Assembly: GCA_017545905.1 (NCBI GenBank)
Contig: JAFWXL010000092.1
Span: 17,059-81,058, forward strand
From: Clostridia bacterium
GTDB lineage: Bacteria > Bacillota > Clostridia > Christensenellales > Aristaeellaceae
Direction: 5' to 3'
Length of the DNA: 64,000 nt
Below the pieces are notes generated by a model. The model saw nothing but the letters and a program-made list of their open reading frames with translations. It ran no database searches and was not told the DNA's origin. Of this stretch, positions 1 through 7,815 are shown in pieces (position 1 is the first letter of the stretch; every line of letters starts with the position of its first letter). The translations under genes were made by a program, and so were the position numbers.

Positions 1-103
1 AAACCTTCCTGCCGTAAAGCAGCCGGGATTTATTTGCCCGATTATTTGCTCAGCCGCCGGACTGCACACAGAATCCGCAGCCTTTTTCTGAACATTTTCA
101 CGC

Positions 104-132
104 TTTCCTTTATATGGGAAGCATGATATAAT
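104..132 (+). promoter_or_regulatory. Predicted sigma-A promoter of the aspartate dehydrogenase gene
   Basis: A perfect TATAAT (127-132) lies 17 bp after a weak TTTCCT (104-109). It is correctly placed for the gene starting at 183. The poor -35 suggests dependence on an activator or tight control by the adjacent palindrome. Confidence 0.55.
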
Positions 133-135
133 AAA

Positions 136-155
136 AATGATAGCGTTTTATCATT
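136..155. promoter_or_regulatory. Candidate operator palindrome at the transcription start
   Basis: AATGATA (136-142) and TATCATT (149-155) form a perfect 7-bp inverted repeat around a 6-bp centre containing GCG. It starts 4 bp after the -10 box, so a bound dimeric repressor would block initiation. The CG-centred form resembles LacI- or GntR-type operators; that family assignment is inference. Confidence 0.5.
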
Positions 156-182
156 ATGTTCATCAAAGGAGCACAACAGAAT

Positions 183-980
183 ATGAGCAGGAAGACTTTC
201 GGAATCGTCGGCTGCGGCTTTCTGGGCAATATCGTCGCCGATGCCTATATGATGGGTCTGCTTGAGGATTATGCGCTGATCGGCGTATCCGGCATTCCGC
301 TGGAAGCCGCCGTTTCCACCTCTGTCAAATGTGATTGCGCCTGCTGCGCCGATGTGGACGCGCTGCTGGCCATGAAACCCGATTATATCGTCGAGACCGC
401 TTCCGTCGAGTGTGTGCGCACCCATGCCGTGAAAATTCTCGAAAGCGGCGTGAACCTCGTCGTCGTCTCCATCGGCGCCTTTGCCGATCTGGATTTCTAC
501 GAGAAGGCCAAGGCTGCTGCCGTCAGAGGCGGCGCCAAGATTCACCTTGCCTCCGGCGCAATCGGCGGCTTTGACGTGCTGCAGACCATAAGCCTGATGG
601 CCAAGGCGCAGAATCTCGCCGAGACTTCCGGCATCGAGACGCACACCGGCTGCAGGGGCTTCATCCCGACCCCCGTCTGGAACGACTCCCTGCTCACCGA
701 GCAGAAGACCGTCTTCACCGGCAACGCCATGCAGGCCATCGCCACGTTCCCGCGCCGCGTGAACGTCGCCGTGGCGACCTCTCTGGCCACCACCGGTCCG
801 GAGATCACCAATGTGATCATGCACAGCGTACCAAACTGGCAGGGCGACGATCACAAGATCACCGCCGAGATCGACGGCGTGAAGGCCGTGGTGGATATCT
901 ACTCCCGCACCAGCGCCATCGCCGGCTGGAGCGTGGTCGCGCTGCTGCGCAATCTCGCGTCCCCGGTGTGTTTCTTCTAA
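183..980 (+). CDS. Aspartate dehydrogenase family protein (NAD(P)-dependent)
   Basis: A 265-residue protein of the L-aspartate dehydrogenase family (NadX-like), whose members oxidise aspartate to iminoaspartate, usually for NAD synthesis. The N-terminus has the Rossmann signature GIVGCGFLG (residues 7-15). The C-terminal half has the family pattern GNAMQAIATFPRRVNVAV and a DDHKI segment whose His matches the family's catalytic His. The start is the ATG at 183, 11 bp after AAAGGAG; the in-frame ATG at 156 precedes that ribosome binding site. The next gene on the same strand, a 2-hydroxyacid dehydrogenase homologue, suggests a two-gene catabolic or redox operon rather than NAD synthesis, since no nadA or nadC is nearby. 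Confidence 0.8.
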   Translation: MSRKTFGIVGCGFLGNIVADAYMMGLLEDYALIGVSGIPLEAAVSTSVKCDCACCADVDALLAMKPDYIVETASVECVRTHAVKILESGVNLVVVSIGAFADLDFYEKAKAAAVRGGAKIHLASGAIGGFDVLQTISLMAKAQNLAETSGIETHTGCRGFIPTPVWNDSLLTEQKTVFTGNAMQAIATFPRRVNVAVATSLATTGPEITNVIMHSVPNWQGDDHKITAEIDGVKAVVDIYSRTSAIAGWSVVALLRNLASPVCFF

Positions 981-998
981 CCAGCCCGAGGGAATGTT

Positions 999-1062
999 GG
1001 GGCTGCCGCCCCAAACCCCGCCTGGGGATTTCGTCCCCAGCCCCTTCTTCGCTTCGCGCCGC
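999..1062 (+). repeat. Family A double-hairpin repeat, copy 1
   Basis: Hairpin GGGGCTGCCGCCCC (999-1012), then a second hairpin CTGGGG...CCCCAG (1022-1040) with an ATTTCGT loop, then a CCTTCTTCGCTTCGCG tail. The same arrangement recurs at 12578, 49511, 50664 and 53121. It lies between two same-strand genes. Confidence 0.8.
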
Positions 1063-1100
1063 ACAAAATACACTTAAGCTGAACAAAGGAGCTATACGAT

Positions 1101-2009
1101 ATGTTCAAGAAGCTGGTTGCCATCGAGCCCGTCAGCCTGATCCCCTCCGCTGAGGAGAAGCTGAAGGATTACGCTGAGGAGATCGTCATGTACCGCGACA
1201 TTCCCGCGGATGACGCGGAGATCCTTCGCCGCATCGGCGACGCAGACGCCGTTCTGCTCAGCTATACCTCCCGCATCACGCGCAGTGTGATCGAGCATTG
1301 TCCGAATGTGCGCTACATCGGCATGTGCTGCAGCCTCTATTCCGAGGAGAGCGCCAACGTCGATATCGCCTGCGCCCGCGAACGCGGTATCCGCGTGCTG
1401 GGCATTCGCGACTACGGCGACCGCGGTGTGGTCGAGTATGTGCTTCACGAGCTCATCGGCCTTCTGCACGGCTTTGGCGGCAAAAAGATGCTGCGCGACG
1501 AGCCGGCGGAGATCACCGGCCTGAAGGTCGGCGTTGTGGGTCTTGGCGTTTCCGGCAAGATGATCGCCGAGGCGCTGCAGTTCATGGGTGCGGAGATCTC
1601 TTATTACAGCCGCAGCCGCAAGCGCGACGCCGAACTGGCCGGCATGGCCTACAAGCCGCTGCCCCTGCTGCTGGAGAAGAATGAGGTCATATTCACCTGC
1701 CTGAACAAGAACGTGCTGCTGCTGCAGAAGCCGGAATTTGAAGCGCTGGGCAACGGCAAGGTGCTCTTCAATACCTCCATCGGCCCGGGTTTCGACTCTG
1801 CCGCGCTGAACGAGTGGGTTCGCCAGGAAGGCAACTACTTCTTCTGCGACACCAGAGCCGCTGCCGGCGAGGTTCCTGCGGACTTCTTCGATCTTGAGAA
1901 CGTACACTGCCCGGCCGTCTCTTCCGGCCGCACGAAGCAGGCGTTCGTCCTGCTGAGCCAGAAGGTGCTCGCCAATATCGAGACCGCGCTCGCCGAGATC
2001 GAAGGCTAA
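1101..2009 (+). CDS. 2-hydroxyacid dehydrogenase homologue lacking canonical catalytic residues
   Basis: A 302-residue member of the D-isomer-specific 2-hydroxyacid dehydrogenase superfamily. The NAD-binding loop VGVVGLGVSGKM lies near residue 145. The usual catalytic Arg motif (NTxRG) reads NTSIG, and the usual TPHxA catalytic His region reads CPAVSSGRT, so both Arg and His appear to be replaced. A Glu is present in GEVPADF. The fold is probably kept while the reaction has changed or been lost. An AAAGGAG site precedes the ATG at 1101. It follows the aspartate dehydrogenase homologue with only a family A repeat between them and is followed by a strong terminator, so the two form an operon. 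Confidence 0.7.
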   Translation: MFKKLVAIEPVSLIPSAEEKLKDYAEEIVMYRDIPADDAEILRRIGDADAVLLSYTSRITRSVIEHCPNVRYIGMCCSLYSEESANVDIACARERGIRVLGIRDYGDRGVVEYVLHELIGLLHGFGGKKMLRDEPAEITGLKVGVVGLGVSGKMIAEALQFMGAEISYYSRSRKRDAELAGMAYKPLPLLLEKNEVIFTCLNKNVLLLQKPEFEALGNGKVLFNTSIGPGFDSAALNEWVRQEGNYFFCDTRAAAGEVPADFFDLENVHCPAVSSGRTKQAFVLLSQKVLANIETALAEIEG

Positions 2010-2022
2010 GCAAATAAGCGAA

Positions 2023-2051
2023 AGAGGATGCTGAAAAGCATCCTCTTTTTT
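2023..2051 (+). terminator. Intrinsic terminator after the dehydrogenase pair
   Basis: A perfect 10-bp stem AGAGGATGCT/AGCATCCTCT with a GAAA loop is followed by six T. The rubrerythrin gene ends from the other side at 2081, so it may act weakly in both directions. Confidence 0.9.
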
Positions 2052-2080
2052 GGGATTACCTGCCGTCCAAACGTCCCTCG

Positions 2081-2683
2081 TCAGCTTTTCGGCGCAAGGA
2101 TCTCGGCAGCGTCCACGCGGACAAAATAGCCCTGCGCATGCCTGCACACCGGGCATACCGGCGGCGCCTGCATGCCATGGTGAACATGGCCGCAGTTCAG
2201 GCACAACCATGTCACGTTATGGTCACATCTGAAGAGCTTACCCTCTTCAATCCGCTGTGCCAGCTGCCCGAATCGGTCGCCGTGCGTCTGCTCGATTTCG
2301 GCAATCATCTCAAACGTGCCCGCCACAGCAACGAATCCCTCTTCCCGGGCAATCCGGCCGAACTGCGGATAGACGTGGTTCGCCTCTTCATATTCGTTAT
2401 GCTGGGCGCTGCGGAGCAGCCGTGCAGGCATCCAATCGGCATTTTCCACCGGATAACTGCCGTCGATGCGGATGCTTTCCCCTTCGCAGGAAGCCAGATG
2501 CCTTATAAACAGCTCCGCATGCTCCTTTTCCTGATCCGCCGTGAACCGGAAGACCTGCTCAATCCAGTACAGACCGGCGCTGCGCGCAACTTCAGCAGAG
2601 AATGTATACCGATTTCTGGCTTGGCTCTCACCTGCAAACGCGCGCATGAGGTTTTCCCTCGTTCTGCTTCCCCTGAAATCCAT
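2081..2683 (-). CDS. rbr: Rubrerythrin
   Basis: A 200-residue non-haem iron protein that reduces peroxide in anaerobes. The ferritin-like diiron domain (about 1-145) carries the ligand motifs GESQARNRY, EKEHAE, NEYEEANH and EIEQTHGDRF. The C-terminal rubredoxin-like knuckle has CLNCGHVH and CPVCRH. An ATG (2681-2683) is 8 bp from AAGGAGGG and is preferred over the TTG codon just before it. The ribosome binding site lies in an 11-bp inverted repeat (2686-2728), suggesting translational control. It lies downstream of thymidine kinase and is probably cotranscribed. Confidence 0.93.
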   Translation of the reverse strand: MDFRGSRTRENLMRAFAGESQARNRYTFSAEVARSAGLYWIEQVFRFTADQEKEHAELFIRHLASCEGESIRIDGSYPVENADWMPARLLRSAQHNEYEEANHVYPQFGRIAREEGFVAVAGTFEMIAEIEQTHGDRFGQLAQRIEEGKLFRCDHNVTWLCLNCGHVHHGMQAPPVCPVCRHAQGYFVRVDAAEILAPKS

Positions 2684-2685
2684 CA

Positions 2686-2728
2686 AGAATCCCTCCTTAC
2701 AGGCATTTTACCCGCCGGGAGGGATTCT
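2686..2728 (-). promoter_or_regulatory. Inverted repeat that would hide the rubrerythrin ribosome binding site
   Basis: Positions 2686-2696 and 2718-2728 are perfect 11-bp complements with a 21-nt loop. In the minus-strand transcript the 3' arm is GGAGGGATTCT, which is the Shine-Dalgarno of rubrerythrin. No U-run follows, so this is not a terminator. Confidence 0.6.
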
Positions 2729-2745
2729 ATGTATCATTTTCCAGT

Positions 2746-3318
2746 TCAGTCATTCAGGTTCGGCGCATCCCCAAGCTCTCCGCTCTTCCAGTGCCTGCGG
2801 CACAGGCTGATATACGCCGAATTTCCGCCCAGCAGGATCTGTTCGCCCTCGCGCACGATCTTCCCATCGTGGATGCGCGCATTGAATGTCGCCTTTCTGC
2901 CGCACCAGCAGATCGTCTTGATCTCCTCGATCGTATCCGCCCAGCAAAGCAGCTCCCGGCTGCCTTCAAACAGCTCGCCCCTGAAATCCGTGCGAAGTCC
3001 GTAGCAGATCACCGGAATGTCATGTTCATCGACGATATCCACCAGACAGCGAACCTGCGCGCTCGTCAGGAAATGCGCCTCGTCCACGATCACGCAGGCA
3101 ATGCCGTCAAGGCTGATCTGGTCGAGATCCTCCACAAAGCGGCACTGCGCCTCCAGCCCGCAGCGCGAGCGCACGCATGTCGCGCCGTCGCGGTTTTCCA
3201 GCTTCGGCTTGAGCATGAGCACTTCCCTGCCGCGCTCCCTGTAATTATACTGAACCATGACCGCGTTGGCCGTCTTGCTCGAACCCATCGCTCCATAGCG
3301 GAAATACAGCTTTGCCAT
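2746..3318 (-). CDS. tdk: Thymidine kinase
   Basis: A 190-residue type II thymidine kinase of the pyrimidine salvage pathway (thymidine + ATP to dTMP). The P-loop is GAMGSSKT (residues 9-16), the Walker B/catalytic segment is VIVDEAHFL, and the lasso-region zinc site is represented by CWCGRKA and CRRHW. Length is typical. An ATG at 3318 is preceded by AGGAG. A good sigma-A promoter lies upstream at 3364-3392, and rubrerythrin follows 62 bp downstream. Confidence 0.93.
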   Translation of the reverse strand: MAKLYFRYGAMGSSKTANAVMVQYNYRERGREVLMLKPKLENRDGATCVRSRCGLEAQCRFVEDLDQISLDGIACVIVDEAHFLTSAQVRCLVDIVDEHDIPVICYGLRTDFRGELFEGSRELLCWADTIEEIKTICWCGRKATFNARIHDGKIVREGEQILLGGNSAYISLCRRHWKSGELGDAPNLND

Positions 3319-3363
3319 CGTTTTATCTCCTCATCGCCCTGCGGCATTATTTACATGTGAGTT

Positions 3364-3392
3364 ATTATATCTGCTGGCGCAAACAAATGCAA
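3364..3392 (-). promoter_or_regulatory. Predicted sigma-A promoter of tdk-rbr
   Basis: Read on the minus strand, TTGCAT (3392-3387), a 17-bp spacer and TATAAT (3369-3364). It is 46 bp upstream of the tdk start. Confidence 0.7.
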
Positions 3393-3407
3393 GCACATCC
3401 ATGCATG

Positions 3408-3433
3408 TAAAAAGCGCATGCCGGAGCATGCGC
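3408..3433 (-). terminator. Intrinsic terminator after the cytidylate-kinase-like gene
   Basis: Minus-strand stem GCGCATGC/GCATGCGC with a TCCG loop followed by TTTTT. Confidence 0.85.
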
Positions 3434-3469
3434 CGAAATCTGCCCGATCATGTGCGTCTTTTTCTTCGG

Positions 3470-4096
3470 TCATTCCATTTCAAAGCGCGCCTTCATGTAT
3501 GCCTTGACAATCTCCAGACACTTATCCTCCGGCATGTGGCCGGTATTCAGGCAGAGGTCATACAGCGCAGCATCGTGCCACAGGCGGCCGGTAAAATACT
3601 TGTAATAGTCCGCGCGGCGCTTGTCAATCCGCTTGATCTTCTTTTCGGCCTCTTCCAGATTCAGGCCGTCCATCTGCATCACGCGGCGGACGCAGTCCAC
3701 CACAGGCGCAGTCACGAAGACATTCATCACATTCTCCCTGCCGCGCAGAATGTAGTTCGCACAGCGGCCCACGATCACGCAGTTGCGCGTGGAAGCAAGC
3801 TCACGAATGATCTTCGCCTGATATCTGAACAGATTCTCATTGGAGATGAAATCGTCGCTGTCCGGCGGGATCACTTCACCCGTGTACATTTCCTTGGCGA
3901 TGCGGAACAGGGGCATGCGCTGCTTGTTTTCATCCGCCTGCCTGAACAGCTCTTCGCTGATTCCGCTGTCATCGGAAGCGATGCGCAGAATCTCGCGGTC
4001 ATAGAACTCATAGCCAAGCTCTTTCGCCAGCATTCGTCCCATCTTCCTGCCGCCGCTGCCATAACTGCGCGCAATCGTAATCACGTGGTTGCTCAT
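3470..4096 (-). CDS. Cytidylate kinase-like family protein
   Basis: A 208-residue P-loop kinase of the cytidylate-kinase-like family, common in anaerobic Firmicutes and distinct from housekeeping Cmk. The nucleotide-binding loop is SYGSGGRKMG near residues 10-19. RCANYILRGRENVMNVFV matches the family core, and the Lys/Arg-rich KKIKRIDKRRADYYKYFTG lid-like segment follows. The substrate is unknown. The start is ATG 4096, 6 bp from AGGAGGG; an earlier in-frame ATG at 4120 has no ribosome binding site. It is monocistronic, with its own promoter (4147-4174) and terminator. Confidence 0.82.
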   Translation of the reverse strand: MSNHVITIARSYGSGGRKMGRMLAKELGYEFYDREILRIASDDSGISEELFRQADENKQRMPLFRIAKEMYTGEVIPPDSDDFISNENLFRYQAKIIRELASTRNCVIVGRCANYILRGRENVMNVFVTAPVVDCVRRVMQMDGLNLEEAEKKIKRIDKRRADYYKYFTGRLWHDAALYDLCLNTGHMPEDKCLEIVKAYMKARFEME

Positions 4097-4146
4097 CGGG
4101 ATCCCTCCTGCCTGCTTCAAGTGATAATCATAATATCCTCACTTAA

Positions 4147-4174
4147 ATTATAGCAAATCCTTGGTCAAAATCAA
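4147..4174 (-). promoter_or_regulatory. Predicted sigma-A promoter of the kinase-like gene
   Basis: Minus-strand TTGATT (4174-4169), 16-bp spacer, TATAAT (4152-4147). Confidence 0.6.
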
Positions 4175-4236
4175 CAGATATTTCGAATTTTTCCCGTGTA
4201 ATCGTTCATGTTTTCTGCATGGAACTGCACACCAGA

Positions 4237-5190
4237 TCATCCATTGATCACATTCTGCGGACAGCCTGACAGGAATGCCTGTACGTTTTTTGCCGCGATA
4301 TCACGCAGCCTCTCCCTCGTCTGCCTGGGCGCCCATGCCACATGGGGCGTGATGATGGTACGGGGCGCCCGCAAGAGCGGATTGTCCGCTGCCGGCGGTT
4401 CCACGCCCAGCACGTCCGCCATGTAGCATGCCGCCTTGCCGCTTTCAAGCGCCCGCGCCATGGCCGCTTCATCCACCAGCGGGCCACGCGCCGTATTGAT
4501 CACCCGCACGCCGTCCTTCATCGCTGCAATCGCATCACAGCCAATGATTCCCTGCGTCTTTTCAGTCAGCGGGCAGTGCAGCGAAATCACATCGCTGCGC
4601 TCAAGCAGCGCCTGAAGCGGGACAAACTCCACGCCCTCGGCGTCCGGCCTCGGCGTTCGCGTATACGCAATCACATGCATGCCAAACCCTGCCGCAGCGC
4701 GCGCCACTGCCCGGCCGATGCTGCCAAAGCCGACAATGCCCATCGTCTTTCCGGCCAGCTCCTCGGAAGAGCCGACGTAGAAGCAGAAATCCGGGCTTGC
4801 GCTCCACGCGCCGCGCTTGACCGCCGCATCATATTCATGCACGCGGCTGGCAGAAGCCAGCAAAAGCGCCATGGTATGCTGCGCCACCGCCTGCGTCGAA
4901 TACGCCGGCACATTCGTCACCGTTACGCCGCACGCGCTGGCAGCCTCGATATCCACAACGTTATATCCCGTTGCCAGCACGCCGATATACCTCATCTGCG
5001 GGCATGCCTGCATCACTTCGCGCGTGATTTTCGTTTTATTGGTCAGCACGACCGGCGCATCGCCGATGCGCGCCGTCACCAGCTCCGGCGGCGTCCTGTC
5101 ATATACCGTCACCTCGCCAAGCAAGTCAAGCGTCCCTCTGTCCAGATCTCCCGGAAAAAGCGTATATCCGTCAAGGACAACAATCTTCAT
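4237..5190 (-). CDS. D-2-hydroxyacid dehydrogenase, glycerate/hydroxypyruvate reductase type
   Basis: A 317-residue NAD(P)-dependent dehydrogenase. Unlike the homologue at 1101 it keeps the full catalytic set: VGFGSIGRA nucleotide loop (about residue 150), Arg in NTARGPLVDE, Glu in DVLGVEP and His in TPHVAWAPRQ. The sequence type is that of D-glycerate dehydrogenase/hydroxypyruvate reductase, although 2-ketoacid specificity cannot be read from sequence. ATG 5190 is chosen because it is 7 bp from AGAGGTG; the ATG two codons upstream would be only 1 bp away. It is alone in its transcription unit. Confidence 0.85.
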   Translation of the reverse strand: MKIVVLDGYTLFPGDLDRGTLDLLGEVTVYDRTPPELVTARIGDAPVVLTNKTKITREVMQACPQMRYIGVLATGYNVVDIEAASACGVTVTNVPAYSTQAVAQHTMALLLASASRVHEYDAAVKRGAWSASPDFCFYVGSSEELAGKTMGIVGFGSIGRAVARAAAGFGMHVIAYTRTPRPDAEGVEFVPLQALLERSDVISLHCPLTEKTQGIIGCDAIAAMKDGVRVINTARGPLVDEAAMARALESGKAACYMADVLGVEPPAADNPLLRAPRTIITPHVAWAPRQTRERLRDIAAKNVQAFLSGCPQNVING

Positions 5191-5299
5191 AATCATGCAC
5201 CTCTGGCTTTTGTCTGGATAGCCGCGATCTTATTGCCATTTTCATATCGCCGCTTCCATTATACGCCGCCGCTGCCATGCTTTCAAGCGCTGCACGCCG

Positions 5300-5328
5300 T
5301 TGACTTTTCAGAACTAACCTGTTATACT
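5300..5328 (+). promoter_or_regulatory. Predicted sigma-A promoter of the secreted protein at 5413
   Basis: TTGACT, 17-bp spacer, TATACT; near consensus and 84 bp upstream of the start codon. Confidence 0.7.
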
Positions 5329-5412
5329 GACAATACCATGTCCAGTCATGCGTGTCAGCGCATCACTGCGGCACTCAGGAAGTCATCTAGCTTCTGAACG
5401 GAGGTCTGTGAT

Positions 5413-6117
5413 ATGAAGCGTCTTCTTCTTTTCTTCGTCTGCGCAGTCATGGCGGCTTCACTGGCCAGCGCCGAGGCTCTGCCGGGCACAACAGCCGCAC
5501 CGGATGCCGCCGTGAGCACCAGTGTGCCCGTGCTGGACTTCGACCTGCTCACGCCGGAGAATCCCGCTGCCACGCCCGTGGCCGTCGATCCGATCGACAA
5601 GCCCACGCCCACGCCTGCCCCCACGCCCAATTTCGTCTATGAGACGTACGAGAATCCGACGATGGGCATTTCCTTCTCCATTCCCTATACGTGGCATCTC
5701 AATCCGAATACCAATCAGGCGACGACGGTGCAGTTTGTCGAGCCCAAGAGTGAGATGATGGAGCAAGGCGGTTATCAGACCCGCATCACCATCGAAAAGT
5801 ACAACATGGGTCTGCAGCAGACGGCTACCGACGCGCGCAGCCGTCTGGAAACCATCCTTGAGGAGCTCGCGCCCACGTTCACCACATTTACCCCGGGCAA
5901 TATCGACTCCGGCGATTTCGGCGCAGGCCGCGGCTACTACTGCTATTACAAGGCCGATTACACCGACGGCTCGAAGACCTATGAGATGAACGGACGCATC
6001 ATCGTCGTCGCTCACGAGAAAGCCCTCTATCAGATCCGTCTGACCACCCCGCGCGACTGGTATTCCTACTACAACTACCTCTGGCGCAAGGTTCGCTCCA
6101 CGATCAAATTCCAGTAA
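5413..6117 (+). CDS. Secreted protein with PsbP/DUF1795-like domain (hypothetical)
   Basis: A 234-residue exported protein of unknown function. A signal peptide (residues 1-21, likely cut after ASA) is followed by a low-complexity Thr/Pro linker containing PTPTPAPTP (to about residue 75). The folded domain begins YENPTMGISFSIPYTWHLNP and is rich in Tyr and beta-type sequence. The opening pattern (a short peptide, then FSIPYxW) recalls PsbP/DUF1795-type domains in many Firmicute surface proteins; this is a weak family match. There is no lipobox. The ribosome binding site is GGAGGT, 8 bp from ATG. It is monocistronic with its own promoter and terminator. Confidence 0.65.
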   Translation: MKRLLLFFVCAVMAASLASAEALPGTTAAPDAAVSTSVPVLDFDLLTPENPAATPVAVDPIDKPTPTPAPTPNFVYETYENPTMGISFSIPYTWHLNPNTNQATTVQFVEPKSEMMEQGGYQTRITIEKYNMGLQQTATDARSRLETILEELAPTFTTFTPGNIDSGDFGAGRGYYCYYKADYTDGSKTYEMNGRIIVVAHEKALYQIRLTTPRDWYSYYNYLWRKVRSTIKFQ

Positions 6118-6131
6118 ATCAATCAAAACAC

Positions 6132-6165
6132 AGGCTGCAGGGCACATCGCCTTGCAGCCTTTTTC
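6132..6165 (+). terminator. Intrinsic terminator after the secreted protein gene
   Basis: Stem AGGCTGCA/TGCAGCCT with a GC-rich inner part, followed by TTTTT. Confidence 0.85.
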
Positions 6166-6175
6166 ATTGCAGGCA

Positions 6176-6329
6176 AAAGCGGCCAGAGGCAGTATACTTC
6201 CGAACAGCTTAACAAGCTTAAATCAAAAAAGCGGCCAGTGGCCGCTTCCTCTTCCGAACAGCTTTACAATATGAAGTCATCCAGTGCTCGCAGCAAGGTT
6301 TTTCGCGTAGTTTCCTATTACACAAAAAA
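6176..6329 (-). repeat. Family B repeat, copy 1, with a truncated tandem copy
   Basis: The main unit spans 6225-6329: GCGGCCAGTGGCCGC palindrome, then TTCCGAACAGCTT, ACAATATGAAGTCAT, a GTGCTCGCAGC hairpin and a final A-run. A shortened unit (GCGGCCAG, then TTCCGAACAGCTTAAC) lies at 6176-6214. The element abuts the U-tract of the ftsZ terminator. The same element occurs at 18766 and 38109. Confidence 0.75.
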
Positions 6330-6351
6330 CTGCCGACCATTCGGTCGGCAG
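6324..6351 (-). terminator. Intrinsic terminator of ftsZ and the dcw cluster
   Basis: Minus-strand stem CTGCCGACC/GGTCGGCAG with a GAAT loop, followed by six T. Confidence 0.92.
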
Positions 6352-6362
6352 CTCATTTACTG

Positions 6363-7673
6363 TTACTTGCGGCGCATATAAGCCGGGATACCATCCATGA
6401 AGGATCGCGGCGCGCGCTGCTCCTCAATCGGAGCACGCTCCGGTTCGGCAGCCGGCGGAGGCGTCATCTCCGGCATCGCGGCGAAAGGAGAAACACGCTG
6501 GGCGCCCGGATTCTCGTTATTCAGGAAAGCGGGAACCTCCGGCTCAACAGGATTGGGCGCATAGCCGGTCACCGGGGTATAAGCGGCGTCATAGCGGCCA
6601 TAGGGGCGGCCGGCAGCCGGAGCCTGATAGCCCTGCGCGCCGTAGCTCTGCGGCACATATGCAGCCTGGCTCGGCAGGGAAGCCGGACGCTCGGCGCTGG
6701 AAGCGCGCGGCGGGAACGGCACCTTTTCAAAGCCGGTGGCGATGACGGTGATATGCACTTCATCCTCAAGCGTATCGTCGATGCTTGCACCGAAGATGAT
6801 GTTCGCCTCGCTGTCTGCGGCGGCGGTAATCATCTCGACGGCGTCGTTGATATCCACGATGGAGCAGTCGGAGTTGCAGGTCACATTGATGAGCACAGCG
6901 CGTGCGCCGTCGATGCTCGTCTCCAGCATCGGAGAAGAGATCGCATTCTGCGCAGCGTCGGCCATGGCCTTCTCGCCCTTGCCCACGCCGATGCCCAGAT
7001 GCGCCATGCCGCCGGACTCCATGACAGCCTTCACGTCCGCAAAGTCCAGATTGATGATACCAGTCTGGGAAATCAGATCGGAAATACCCTGAATGCCCTG
7101 GCGCAGCACGTCGTCGGCAAAGTTGAACGCACCCTTGAAGGACGTACCCTTCGGACAGACCTGCAGCAGGCGCTCATTGGGGATAACCACCAGCGTATCC
7201 ACGCGCTGCTTGAGCTCATCGATACCGTTCTCAGCCTTGCGCATGCGGGTCTTGCCCTCAAACGCGAACGGCTTGGTCACCACAGCGATGGTCAGAATTC
7301 CCATGTCGCGGGCGATCTCGGCCACCACAGGCGCAGCGCCCGTGCCGGTGCCGCCGCCCATGCCGGCGGTGACAAACACCAGATCCGCGCCCTTGAGCGC
7401 GTTGGCAATCTCCTCGCGGCTCTCCTCAGCGGCCTTCTTACCGATTTCCGGCGTCGCGCCGGCGCCCAGGCCCTTGGTCAGCTTCTCGCCGATCTGGATC
7501 ATGGTGGCAGCTCTGCTGGTGCGCAGCGCCTGCACATCGGTATTGACGGCAATAAAGTCGACGCCGGTCACACCGCAGTCGACCATGCGGTTGAGCGCGT
7601 TTCCGCCGCCGCCGCCGCAGCCTACAACCTTAATGGAAGCTGCCGGACGCTCGTCCATTTCAATTTCAAACAC
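6363..7673 (-). CDS. ftsZ: Cell division protein FtsZ
   Basis: A 436-residue tubulin-like GTPase that forms the Z ring at midcell. The GTP-binding motif [10 protein letters not shown] is present, preceded by [14 protein letters not shown]. The T7-loop region [11 protein letters not shown] is intact. A Pro/Ala-rich linker (about 320-415) leads to the C-terminal peptide [10 protein letters not shown], the docking site for FtsA/SepF-type partners. The start is a GTG at 7673, 6 bp after AAGGGGGA; the ATG at 7658 is too far from that site. It is the last gene of the dcw cluster, after ftsA, with a strong terminator downstream. Confidence 0.95.
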   Translation of the reverse strand: MFEIEMDERPAASIKVVGCGGGGGNALNRMVDCGVTGVDFIAVNTDVQALRTSRAATMIQIGEKLTKGLGAGATPEIGKKAAEESREEIANALKGADLVFVTAGMGGGTGTGAAPVVAEIARDMGILTIAVVTKPFAFEGKTRMRKAENGIDELKQRVDTLVVIPNERLLQVCPKGTSFKGAFNFADDVLRQGIQGISDLISQTGIINLDFADVKAVMESGGMAHLGIGVGKGEKAMADAAQNAISSPMLETSIDGARAVLINVTCNSDCSIVDINDAVEMITAAADSEANIIFGASIDDTLEDEVHITVIATGFEKVPFPPRASSAERPASLPSQAAYVPQSYGAQGYQAPAAGRPYGRYDAAYTPVTGYAPNPVEPEVPAFLNNENPGAQRVSPFAAMPEMTPPPAAEPERAPIEEQRAPRSFMDGIPAYMRRK

Positions 7674-7815
7674 AGGAAAATCCCCCTTTTGTTGTGTAAG
7701 CCCTGCTCCAGCCCCGGCTTTTGCCCGGGCTGCCATAGGCCTACGATACTTTGTCAGCGCTGCCCGCTCAGGCATGCCGTTTCATTTCGTCAACGTGCAC
7801 CGCGCATTTTCACGC

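Noticed and set aside
42-1073. Long open minus-strand frame opposite the aspartate dehydrogenase gene
   Set aside because: The plus strand has a clear family match, promoter and ribosome binding site; the opposite frame is low-complexity and rich in His/Gly/Asp, as expected of antisense to GC-rich coding DNA.
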